A DNA stretch of 64,000 nt. Source: an uncultured Eubacteriales bacterium (GTDB taxonomy: Bacteria; Bacillota; Clostridia; Christensenellales; UMGS416). The notes below the pieces were generated by a model, which was given only the letters and a program-made list of their open reading frames with translations, did not search any database and was not told where the DNA came from. Positions within the stretch are counted from its first letter, which is position 1, and each line of letters starts with the position of its first letter. Both the position numbers and the translations under genes were made by a program. Shown here in pieces: positions 33,248 to 40,367 of the stretch. Location of the stretch: assembly GCA_900542005.1 (NCBI GenBank), contig UQLW01000012.1, forward strand, positions 10,574 to 74,573, written 5' to 3'.

Positions 33248-33286
33248 GGAAAATCCTCCTTCGCTTCTATCCTTGGAAAAAGCCCT

Positions 33287-33787
33287 TTATTCGGGCCTTA
33301 CCACAATCCTCCGGCCCTCCACGCGGATCACCTCCAGCGGGCGGCCCTTCTCAATGAATTCGCCTTCCGTCACCACGTCCAGCTTGACGCCCTCAAAGTC
33401 GGCCGTGCCCGCCGGGCGAAGCACCGTCGTGGCCACGCCATGGCGGCCTACGAAATAGTTCATATCCTGGGTGGAGAGATAGCCATCCTCCTTGGTCGCC
33501 CGCTCCTTAAGCACCAGCGGCGAGCGCGAAAGCCGTCCGCTCGTCACCGAGCGCAGGGCAATCACAAACACCAGGGACAGCACGATCAGGATCAGTACGA
33601 TCATAATCAGGGCCTGCGAAAGCGACTGGGCCGTCAGGACAACCGATAGCACCAGCAGAATCAGCCCTGTGATGCCAGGCACGGCGAAACCGGGCGTGAA
33701 CATCTCGTAAATCATGAGCCCCAGCCCCAGCACCAGGCAGGTTATCGCCGGCCAACCCATATACAACAGAAATTGCATAGCAGACAT
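33287..33787 (-). CDS. Short NfeD membrane protein
   Basis: This 166-residue protein is a truncated-type NfeD (no ClpP-like protease domain). Helices occupy about residues 8-28, 34-50 and 55-75 ('AITCLVLGLGLMIYEMF', 'GITGLILLVLSVVLTAQ', 'IMIVLILIVLSLVFVIAL'), followed by an OB-fold domain ('GRHGVATTVLRPAGTADFEGVKLDVVTEGEFIEKG'). Such proteins are encoded with flotillins and probably stabilise or localise them. The start at 33787 has GAGGTG 7 bases upstream; an ATG 9 bases further in is possible. A weak -10-like TATACT (33823-33818) lies upstream. Confidence 0.88.
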   Translation of the reverse strand: MSAMQFLLYMGWPAITCLVLGLGLMIYEMFTPGFAVPGITGLILLVLSVVLTAQSLSQALIMIVLILIVLSLVFVIALRSVTSGRLSRSPLVLKERATKEDGYLSTQDMNYFVGRHGVATTVLRPAGTADFEGVKLDVVTEGEFIEKGRPLEVIRVEGRRIVVRPE

Positions 33788-33878
33788 ATCTCCCACCTCT
33801 TTCAATCTACTTGTTGCAGTATAGCACGCCCGGCGCGCCAGATGTCGGTTTCCTGCCCGATCCATACAGGCTGCGGGC

Positions 33879-34802
33879 TTAACTGTCGCCCGCCCGCGCC
33901 GGGTGCGGCGTAAGCGGGATGCGCCCTTCAAAGCAGGTTTCCTGCTCGTCGCTGCGCAGCTCAATCGTCCCGCCATGCTCCTGGAGGATGCTGTCCACAA
34001 TGTGCAGGCCCATCCCCGTCCCCCGGTCGCCCTTGGTGGTAACGCCGGGCAGGAAGATCCGCTCCCGCATATCCTCCGGGATCATGGGGCCGCGGTTGGT
34101 CACCCGAAAGCCGAGCCCTTGGATATCCTCCCACAGCTTCAGCTCCACGGCCGCGTCGGGCGATGATTCCGCCGCGTCCATGGCGTTATCGATGAGATTG
34201 GAGAGGATCCGGCAAAGCTCCCAGTCCTCCAGCGGCAGGCCGTCCAGCCCCGTCGTGATGTCAAAGGCCATGCGTATGCCCCGCTTCTCGCCCTGAACGC
34301 TTTTGGCCGCCAGCAGCCCGTTTACCGCCGAGCTCTTTGTCTTGAGCAGCGAGCCGACCCGCTGCAGGTCCTTATATACCTTATCCATGTATGCCATGGC
34401 CTGATCGCTTTCATCCATCTGCAAAAGCGCGTAGATCACCTGAAGGTGGTTGATAAAATCGTGCCGCTGCATGCGCAGCTGGCGGTTCAGGTCATCCTGG
34501 TTGTGGATAAGCTCGTCCATCTCCTCCACCTGCTGCTTATAGCCAGCCACCGTACGGCCCGAGCGCGTCATAATCACGTTGCTCATCGCCACCGTCAGGC
34601 AGATAAATACCAGGGCCCAGTCAGGCAGGTTCTCGTGGCCGGTAACCAGCATGATCAGCAAAAGCGCCAGCACAGCCAGCTGGATGATATTGACCGCCCA
34701 CAGGATCCAGGCCGTTTTAGACACATTGACGCCCTGGGGCCGCTGGATCAAAAGCTTTCTGACCCGCTGTCCCAGCGTGGCGCCGGGAGCCGCATCGCCC
34801 AT
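33879..34802 (-). CDS. GHKL sensor histidine kinase, Spo0B/CitA-like dimerisation helix
   Basis: This 307-residue kinase has two N-terminal helices (about residues 28-50 and 56-72) with almost no extracellular loop, a short coiled coil, then 'MQRHDFINHLQVIYALLQM' with the phospho-accepting His in the RHDFxNHLQ form typical of DcuS/CitA/Spo0B-type kinases. The N box is 'ILSNLIDNAMDAA', and the ATP lid 'GDRGTGMGLHIVD' is intact. GAAAGGAG 6 bases upstream sets the start at 34802. It is 91 bases upstream of nfeD-floA, the unknown gene and the LytTR regulator, all on one strand, which suggests that it senses membrane state. Confidence 0.9.
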   Translation of the reverse strand: MGDAAPGATLGQRVRKLLIQRPQGVNVSKTAWILWAVNIIQLAVLALLLIMLVTGHENLPDWALVFICLTVAMSNVIMTRSGRTVAGYKQQVEEMDELIHNQDDLNRQLRMQRHDFINHLQVIYALLQMDESDQAMAYMDKVYKDLQRVGSLLKTKSSAVNGLLAAKSVQGEKRGIRMAFDITTGLDGLPLEDWELCRILSNLIDNAMDAAESSPDAAVELKLWEDIQGLGFRVTNRGPMIPEDMRERIFLPGVTTKGDRGTGMGLHIVDSILQEHGGTIELRSDEQETCFEGRIPLTPHPARAGDS

Positions 34803-34931
34803 CGCTCGCTCCTTTCTATCCGCTGCCATTCCATAGCAGGTTATTTTAAGTATACCATATTCCGTCATGAAAGCAAAATAAAAGTCGTTTCCCGCTTCCA
34901 TCGCACGAAACAGCAAGAAAAAGCACTACCT

Positions 34932-34972
34932 TTGACGATTCCATTGACCGGGGTATGAATCCGGCTTACACT
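34932..34972 (+). promoter_or_regulatory. Overlapping promoters of rho
   Basis: TTGACC (34944-34949) with TACACT (34967-34972) at 17 bases, and TTGACG (34932-34937) with TATGAA (34954-34959) at 16 bases. Either could drive rho. Confidence 0.55.
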
Positions 34973-35030
34973 GACCATACTGAACCCGATATGAGCTTAT
35001 GCCATTTTCATCTTGATAAGGAGTCATTTC

Positions 35031-36383
35031 ATGGAAAAAGAAACACTTTCTGCCCTGCGGCTGCCGCAGCTGCGCCAGCTTGCCAAAAATCATAAGATCA
35101 GCCTCTCTGCCGGCCTGCGGAAGCACGAAATCGTGGAGCTGCTGGCCCAGGCGCTGCCCGGCGGCGCCGATACCGAAGCCGCCGAACCCCTCGCACCGCC
35201 GGTCGCCGGCGTCAATCCGGCGGTACCGGAGCTCATCAAATCCGGCGGCTGCGGCAAGGCCCGCGGCGTGCTGGAGCTGCAGCGGGACGGCTACGGCTTC
35301 CTTCGGGCCCTGGACGAGGGGCAGAAGGACGTATATGTCTCCATCGCTCAGATCCGGCGCTTTTCCCTCCGCGAGGGCGACCTTGTATCCGGCGTGACCC
35401 GCCCGCTGCGGGAGGGCGAGCGTTATCTTGCCATGCTCTATATCGAAGCCATCAATGGGCTCGCTCCCGAGCAGGCCGCCCGCCGCAAGCACTTTGACGA
35501 GCTAACCCCCATCTATCCCCGCCAGCGCCTGGCTCTGGAACGGGGCGGGGCCGAGGGCGATCTGGCCCTGCGCCTCATCGATCTGATGGCGCCCATCGGC
35601 AAGGGGCAGCGCGGGCTCATCGTCTCGCCGCCCAAGGCCGGGAAGACCACCCTCCTGAAAAAAATCGCCGCCTCGGTGGCTGAAAGCTATCCGGATATGA
35701 CCCTTTATGTGCTGCTGCTGGATGAGCGGCCCGAGGAGGTGACCGATCTGAAGCGCTCGGTCCGGGGGCAGGTATTTTTCTCCACCTTTGACGATCCGCC
35801 CCAGCGCCACCGCCAGCTGGCCGAGGAAACGCTGGAAAAGGCCAAGCGCCAGGTGGAATGCGGGCGGGACGTCATGCTGCTTGTGGATTCGCTGACGCGC
35901 CTGGCCCGGGCCAACAACCTGTCGGTTCCCTCCTCCGGCCGGCTGCTCTCCGGCGGGCTGGATCCCGCCGCCATCGCCCTGCCGAAAAAGCTCTTCGGCG
36001 CGGCCCGCCAGGTGGAGGAGGGCGGCAGCCTCACCGTGCTGGCCACCGCCCTGATCGACACCGGCAGCCGGATGGACGACATCATCTATGAGGAATTCAA
36101 GGGTACCGGCAATATGGAGCTGCATCTGGACCGCCGCCTGCAGGAGAAGCGGATTTTCCCCGCCCTGAACCTGTACCGCTCCGGCACCCGCAGGGAGGAG
36201 GATCTGCTTTCCCCCGAGGCGCTCTCTGTCAGCGGCCGCCTGCGCAAGCTGCTCTCCCAGAATCCCGACGACGCTACCGAGCTTTTGCTGGAGCTTTTAA
36301 GCCATACCCGGAGCAACGCCGAGTTCATCGCCCGCTTCGATACCTGGATGGCCCGCCTGGAGGCCGGAGGCCGCGGGCGTTAG
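35031..36383 (+). CDS. rho: Transcription termination factor Rho
   Basis: This 450-residue RNA-dependent hexameric ATPase ends transcription at factor-dependent sites. The Rho_N helical domain covers residues 1-45, a cold-shock-like RNA-binding domain about 78-155 ('GVLELQRDGYGFLRA'), and the ATPase domain follows with Walker A 'SPPKAGKTT', Walker B 'VMLLVDSLTRLARA' and the Q/R-loop region 'LPKKLFGAARQVEEGGSLT'. The start is at 35031 with AAGGAG upstream. The gene is monocistronic. Rho makes intragenic termination possible in uncoupled transcripts, relevant to the leader-regulated genes in this window. Confidence 0.97.
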   Translation: MEKETLSALRLPQLRQLAKNHKISLSAGLRKHEIVELLAQALPGGADTEAAEPLAPPVAGVNPAVPELIKSGGCGKARGVLELQRDGYGFLRALDEGQKDVYVSIAQIRRFSLREGDLVSGVTRPLREGERYLAMLYIEAINGLAPEQAARRKHFDELTPIYPRQRLALERGGAEGDLALRLIDLMAPIGKGQRGLIVSPPKAGKTTLLKKIAASVAESYPDMTLYVLLLDERPEEVTDLKRSVRGQVFFSTFDDPPQRHRQLAEETLEKAKRQVECGRDVMLLVDSLTRLARANNLSVPSSGRLLSGGLDPAAIALPKKLFGAARQVEEGGSLTVLATALIDTGSRMDDIIYEEFKGTGNMELHLDRRLQEKRIFPALNLYRSGTRREEDLLSPEALSVSGRLRKLLSQNPDDATELLLELLSHTRSNAEFIARFDTWMARLEAGGRGR

Positions 36384-36399
36384 TCCGGCCGGTAGGCAC

Positions 36400-36433
36400 A
36401 AAGCCCGCCTTTCCTTCTGGAAAGGCGGGCTTT
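36400..36433 (+). terminator. Bidirectional terminator between rho and the AAC(3)-like gene
   Basis: Perfect 15-bp stem (36400-36414 with 36419-36433) and 4-base loop between converging genes. Confidence 0.88.
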
Positions 36434-36456
36434 AACTATGCTTCGCTTTATTTTGG

Positions 36457-37194
36457 CTATATATAGGATGAGATATCGGTCACAAACCGGTAGGGCTCTG
36501 CGCGCATGGCGCTTAGCGCGGCGGCCAACAGCGCCCGCGTATCCACAAGATAGGCATTGGCCGCGCCCAGCCGTCCCTTTTTCAGATCGGGCGCCTCCAG
36601 CAGCGTCTCGATCCGCTGGAACTCGCTGCCCCAACCATATGCGTCGCAGGCCTCATAGCTGCGCAGGCGCCCATTGACCCGATAGGTTTGTTTCACCCTT
36701 GTGATGTAGGGCGGCCGGACAATCTCCTCTACGCCATGCATAAAGGTGCAGGCATGCAGAATATCCCCGATAAATAAGAGCTTACCCCGGTAAAGCGGAA
36801 GCAGCATAAAGGGCGAATGCGGGCCCACAGCCGTATCGTCCATGGCGTGGCCCACGGTAAGCCGGTGGGCCAGCCTTCCCCAGGCGCATACTGAATGGGT
36901 GGGGTTTTCGCTGCGCACCACGTCCGGCATCCGCCAGAACGTGGTGGGAAGGAGCCCGATGCAGGGCTCGGTTTTCTCCGAATCGAAAACCGGCCGCTCG
37001 GGCGTTACCACATCATAAGTCAGCGCCGGCAGCAGCAGCGTGCCCGACGGGCCCACAGCCGCCTCCAGATCCTCCAGCACCGCCTCCGGCCTGCGGGCTG
37101 TGCCCAACGCCCGCATGGAAGCGTGCACCAGTACGGTATCGCCCCTTTCAATGCCCAGGCCGGCCAATTGGCGCCTGAAGGCTTCACTTTCCAT
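36457..37194 (-). CDS. AAC(3)-family N-acetyltransferase
   Basis: This 245-residue protein belongs to the antibiotic (aminoglycoside 3-N) acetyltransferase family. 'GDTVLVHASMRALG' (about residues 19-32), 'GTLLLPALTYD', 'ENPTHSVCAWG' and 'AVGPHSPFMLL' with the catalytic-region His residues are hallmarks. At 245 residues it is slightly shorter than the resistance enzymes (about 260-285), and chromosomal relatives such as YokD/FrbF accept other substrates. It overlaps the end of the AraC/BtrH-like gene by 11 bases and should be translated with it. The fused regulator probably senses a compound this enzyme modifies; that is inference. Confidence 0.85.
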   Translation of the reverse strand: MESEAFRRQLAGLGIERGDTVLVHASMRALGTARRPEAVLEDLEAAVGPSGTLLLPALTYDVVTPERPVFDSEKTEPCIGLLPTTFWRMPDVVRSENPTHSVCAWGRLAHRLTVGHAMDDTAVGPHSPFMLLPLYRGKLLFIGDILHACTFMHGVEEIVRPPYITRVKQTYRVNGRLRSYEACDAYGWGSEFQRIETLLEAPDLKKGRLGAANAYLVDTRALLAAALSAMRAEPYRFVTDISSYI

Positions 37195-38749
37195 CCTTTT
37201 CTTCCCTTTCCGCGGGGTAAGCCGCCGTCTCCATTTGCTCCATAAGGAGCTTAATCCCCTCCAGCGCGGCTTCGTCCGCCTGCCTGCAGCCGTCGATCAG
37301 CCGGCACAGGGCGCGCCGCGTCTCCGGCCTGGCCAGCGCCCGCATCTGCGCCTCGCCCCGGCCCCATCCGCCAAGCAGCGCCGCCATTTGCTCCACCTGC
37401 CCGGTCACCCGCTCAAAATCCCCGGCAATGCGCCGGTACAGCGGCTGCTCCGGCGTCTTTGCGGCCAGGGCGCGAAAGAAACGGGCCGCGCAGGAGCGCC
37501 CGTCGGCCAGGCAGTCCATGGCGTCTCCCTGGCACATCATCCGCTCCGACAGCAGGGGCAGATGCTCCGGAAAGTCCCGGTCGTTGGACAAGGCCGCCTT
37601 CCATGCATCATAGGCCCAGAGCCCCTTGGCAAACTGATCCTTGCGCCGCCCGGTCATGACCTCAGCCGCGCCGGATAAGGCGTCGTATGTCCAGAGCCCC
37701 TTGGCAAACTGATCCTTGTGCCGTCCGGTCATGACCTCAGCCGCGCCGGATAAAATATCCGTAATCCCACGGCGCGGCCCGGTTTTTTCCCCCACCCCGA
37801 TCAATGCCTGGGTATCCGTGTTCTCCCACCAGTCATGGCTGATGAAGTACCCGGATTCATCGGTTCTGGCCGGCAGCCCGCCATACATCACACTGTCCTG
37901 GAAGAAGTTCCACCCCAGCAGGGTCTCCCCCTCGTCCTGGTATCCCGTCACAATGCAGGCCTCCGGCGGCCCAATGATCCCGGTGGCGATCACCGGGCGC
38001 CCCTGGTCGATCTGCTCCCGGATGAACCGGACAAAGGCCTCCTTGGGTGTATCCGGCCCCCGCCCCAGCGTTTTATAGGCCCGGCCCAGGCTCTCGACGC
38101 CCAGCCGGTATACCTTGTCAAAGTCGTCATAGGTGTAGCAGATATCCACATTGGCCCCATCCCAGCCGGTTACGTTCCACGTCAGCCGGAAGGCGGCTCC
38201 GCAGCCGACCATGATATCGTGGATCTCCACATCCTCTCCCAGGTAGTTGGCTATTGATTTCAAGCAGATGGGGTAGGGGGTGCAGCTCCCATAGGCCCCA
38301 TAGCCCACCTTTGTCACGCCATAAAGAATCATGCCTCCGTTGAGCGGTTGGTTCATGCTTTCCCTTCCTTTCATTCTGTCCGATACGCCATATATGCCCT
38401 TATACAGCCGTTCCCGCCCCACCGCGCGCCGCTCTCTGCGATAGTCCGACGGCGTTTGGCCCATCACCCGCTTAAAGGCCCGGGTAAAGGTATCCGGGCT
38501 GGAATAGCCGCACTGGAGCGCCAGCTGCAGGATATCTGTCTCCGTATGGACCAGCCCATAGGCCGCCCGCGCCATCCGCCGCTCTAAGGCATACCGGCCC
38601 AGCGTCTGGCCCGTATGGCGCCGGAACAGCGCCCGTATCTGGGAGAGGGACAGGCCTACCGAGCGGGCCAGCTCCTCATATTCGTGCCGTTCCGGCCGCG
38701 CCTCGATATAGGCGATTACCGCCGCCACCACATGCGAATAGTCCTCCAT
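37184..38749 (-). CDS. AraC-type HTH protein fused to a BtrH-like domain
   Basis: This 521-residue protein begins with an AraC/XylS DNA-binding domain (about residues 1-105; 'LARSVGLSLSQIRALFRRHTG', 'QCGYSSPDTFTRAFKRVMGQTPSDYR'). Residues 130-340 resemble the BtrH N-terminal domain, an acyltransferase/peptidase-like fold from aminoglycoside biosynthesis, with 'YGSCTPYPICLKSIANYLG' as the likely Cys-containing core. A helical C-terminal part follows. Two nearly identical copies of 'LSGAAEVMTGR' with 'KDQFAKGLW' lie in tandem at about 355-405. The start at 38749 has AGGAGG upstream. It is coupled to the AAC(3)-like gene. Confidence 0.82.
   Translation of the reverse strand: MEDYSHVVAAVIAYIEARPERHEYEELARSVGLSLSQIRALFRRHTGQTLGRYALERRMARAAYGLVHTETDILQLALQCGYSSPDTFTRAFKRVMGQTPSDYRRERRAVGRERLYKGIYGVSDRMKGRESMNQPLNGGMILYGVTKVGYGAYGSCTPYPICLKSIANYLGEDVEIHDIMVGCGAAFRLTWNVTGWDGANVDICYTYDDFDKVYRLGVESLGRAYKTLGRGPDTPKEAFVRFIREQIDQGRPVIATGIIGPPEACIVTGYQDEGETLLGWNFFQDSVMYGGLPARTDESGYFISHDWWENTDTQALIGVGEKTGPRRGITDILSGAAEVMTGRHKDQFAKGLWTYDALSGAAEVMTGRRKDQFAKGLWAYDAWKAALSNDRDFPEHLPLLSERMMCQGDAMDCLADGRSCAARFFRALAAKTPEQPLYRRIAGDFERVTGQVEQMAALLGGWGRGEAQMRALARPETRRALCRLIDGCRQADEAALEGIKLLMEQMETAAYPAEREEKDGK
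37617..37766 (-). repeat. In-frame 75-bp tandem duplication inside the AraC/BtrH-like gene
   Basis: Copies start at 37617 and 37692. The first 62 bases of each are identical except for two changes; the remainder diverges. The period of 75 keeps frame (25 residues per copy). Confidence 0.85.
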
Positions 38750-38789
38750 AGACGCCTCCTGCAACCATTTTTCTTCATGAAGCCCCTTT

Positions 38790-38795
38790 ATTATA
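38790..38795 (-). promoter_or_regulatory. -10 element of the AraC/BtrH-like gene
   Basis: TATAAT on the minus strand, 41 bases before the start codon at 38749, without a recognisable -35, in keeping with an activated or autoregulated promoter. Confidence 0.4.
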
Positions 38796-38834
38796 GCGGG
38801 CCAGTTGGATCAGCGCCCGACTTTTTTAACGGAC

Positions 38835-38878
38835 TTCTCCCCTTACACCCAAAGTTTTTCCCCTATTTATGCTATACT
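38835..38878 (+). promoter_or_regulatory. Promoter with paired CCCCT repeats upstream of the LytTR regulator
   Basis: An extended -10 TGCTATACT ends at 38878. Upstream, TCTCCCCTT and TTTTCCCCT elements (CCCC at 38839-38842 and 38860-38863) are exactly 21 bp apart, the spacing used by paired LytTR sites. The sequence does not match the published LytTR consensus. Confidence 0.45.
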
Positions 38879-38908
38879 GTAAAATATACAGCCAAGGGGG
38901 GACAAGCC

Positions 38909-39607
38909 GTGCATTATACCATCGCCATCTGCGACGACGATGCCGCCGCCAGCCGCTATGCGCTGTCCTTGGCGCAGCGTTGGGCCGCTGCCCGGGGCCA
39001 TTGCCTGACCTGTGAGGAGTATTCCTCCGCAGAGGGCTACCTTTTCGCCCACCCCAACGGCGGGAACCTGGACATCCTGCTTTTGGACATAGAAATGGGG
39101 GGCATAAACGGGGTGGAGCTGGCCCGGACGCTTCGCAAAGGGGGCTTCTGCGGGCAGCTTGTCTTTATCACCGGCTACAGCGACTATATCGCCCAGGGCT
39201 ATGAGGTGGAGGCCCTGCACTATCTGATGAAGCCGCTGTCACCGGCGCAGCTGGAGGCCGTGCTGGATCGCGCCGCGCTGCGGCTGGCCCAGGCCGGCCG
39301 CACGCTGCTGCTGGAGCTTCCGGGCGAGGCGGTACGCCTTCCCCTCCGGGAGATCGTCTACCTGGAGTCGAACCGCAACTATGTTACCGTCCACGCCGGG
39401 AAGGATTACACCCTCAAGCGTCCGCTGCGGGAGCTTCAGGCGCAGCTGGACGCGGGCTTCTTCCGGGCCGGACGTTCCTATCTTATCAACCTGCGCCGCA
39501 TCCGGCGGGTGAGCCGGACGGAGATCTTTCTGGACAACGGGGCGCACCTGCCCCTGCCCCGGGGCATGTACGATCCCCTGAACCAAGCCATGATCCGGCA
39601 ATTATAG
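38909..39607 (+). CDS. LytTR-family response regulator (AgrA-like layout)
   Basis: This 232-residue regulator starts at GTG 38909 with AAGGGGGG 7 bases upstream. The receiver (residues 1-120) has 'ICDDDAAAS', phospho-acceptor Asp in 'ILLLDIEMGGINGVELA' and 'LMKPLSPAQ' with the conserved Lys. The LytTR domain (about 130-230) contains 'IVYLESNRNYVTVHAG' and 'FFRAGRSYLINLRRI', the typical DNA-contact region. It is followed after 8 bases by its likely partner GHKL kinase and then by two ABC exporters, an arrangement used for peptide sensing or peptide export and immunity. No signal-peptide gene is visible. Confidence 0.93.
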   Translation: MHYTIAICDDDAAASRYALSLAQRWAAARGHCLTCEEYSSAEGYLFAHPNGGNLDILLLDIEMGGINGVELARTLRKGGFCGQLVFITGYSDYIAQGYEVEALHYLMKPLSPAQLEAVLDRAALRLAQAGRTLLLELPGEAVRLPLREIVYLESNRNYVTVHAGKDYTLKRPLRELQAQLDAGFFRAGRSYLINLRRIRRVSRTEIFLDNGAHLPLPRGMYDPLNQAMIRQL

Positions 39608-39615
39608 GAGGCAGC

Positions 39616-40275
39616 ATGGGCCTGATTAACCGGCTGATCGATAAACGCATCGCCGCCTACCAAAACGAGCTGATGGAAACCCATTATGCCGAGGTGGCCA
39701 CCATGTACAACAGCATGCGCGGCTGGCGCCATGATTACCGAAACCACATCCAGACCATGAAGAGCTATGCCGCCGACGGCGATCTCCCTGCCCTGCGCCG
39801 GTACCTGGACGAGCTGGACGCCGACCTTTCCGCCGTCGATGTACAGGTCAAGACCGGCAACCGCATGGCCGACGCGATCCTGCGCAGCAAGCTCTCCCTG
39901 GCCGCCTCCCGGGACATCCCCGTCACCATCGACGCCAATATCCCGGTGGAGCTCACCACCTCCCAGATCGACCTGTGCGTCATCGTGGGCAACCTCTTTG
40001 ACAATGCGATCGAGGCCAGCCTGAAGCTGCCCCGGGAGGAGCGGATGATCCGCATCTATATGGAGATGAAGAATACCCAGCTCTATATGTCCTTTACCAA
40101 CCTGACGGCTGTGGGCAAGCAGCCGCGGCTGGGCGGCCGCTTTGCCTCCCTGAAGGGGCAGGGGCACGGCTTTGGCCTTCAGCGCGTGGACGCGGCGGTG
40201 GAGCGGCTGGGCGGCTACCTAACCCGTAACAGCGAGGATGGCGCCTTCACCACCGAAGTGCTGCTGCCTCAATAG
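39616..40275 (+). CDS. Soluble GHKL histidine kinase
   Basis: This 219-residue protein is an AgrC-type kinase core without any transmembrane sensor. The H-box is 'RGWRHDYRNHIQTMKSY' (His at about residue 39), followed by the dimerisation helix, N box 'VGNLFDNAIEASLKL', and the lid 'GQGHGFGLQRVD'. AgrC-like kinases normally carry six helices before this core; here only about 35 residues precede the His. It must therefore receive its signal from a partner, perhaps the ABC proteins encoded next, or cytoplasmic conditions. The Shine-Dalgarno TAGGAGG overlaps the end of the regulator gene. Confidence 0.88.
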   Translation: MGLINRLIDKRIAAYQNELMETHYAEVATMYNSMRGWRHDYRNHIQTMKSYAADGDLPALRRYLDELDADLSAVDVQVKTGNRMADAILRSKLSLAASRDIPVTIDANIPVELTTSQIDLCVIVGNLFDNAIEASLKLPREERMIRIYMEMKNTQLYMSFTNLTAVGKQPRLGGRFASLKGQGHGFGLQRVDAAVERLGGYLTRNSEDGAFTTEVLLPQ

Positions 40276-40367
40276 CCGTTCGTCCCCCCTACGGTGCGGT
40301 TTATCCCCTTCCTTATCCTCTATTGGCTCCACCGCGGTAGGATAAAGCCAGCAAGGAGGGAAACGCA

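Noticed and set aside
40276..40367. A consensus LytTR site or SigA promoter directly before the exporter pair
   Set aside because: CCCCT elements are there, but no hexamer pair with acceptable spacing or a LytTR consensus match was found, so only the weaker observation is reported.
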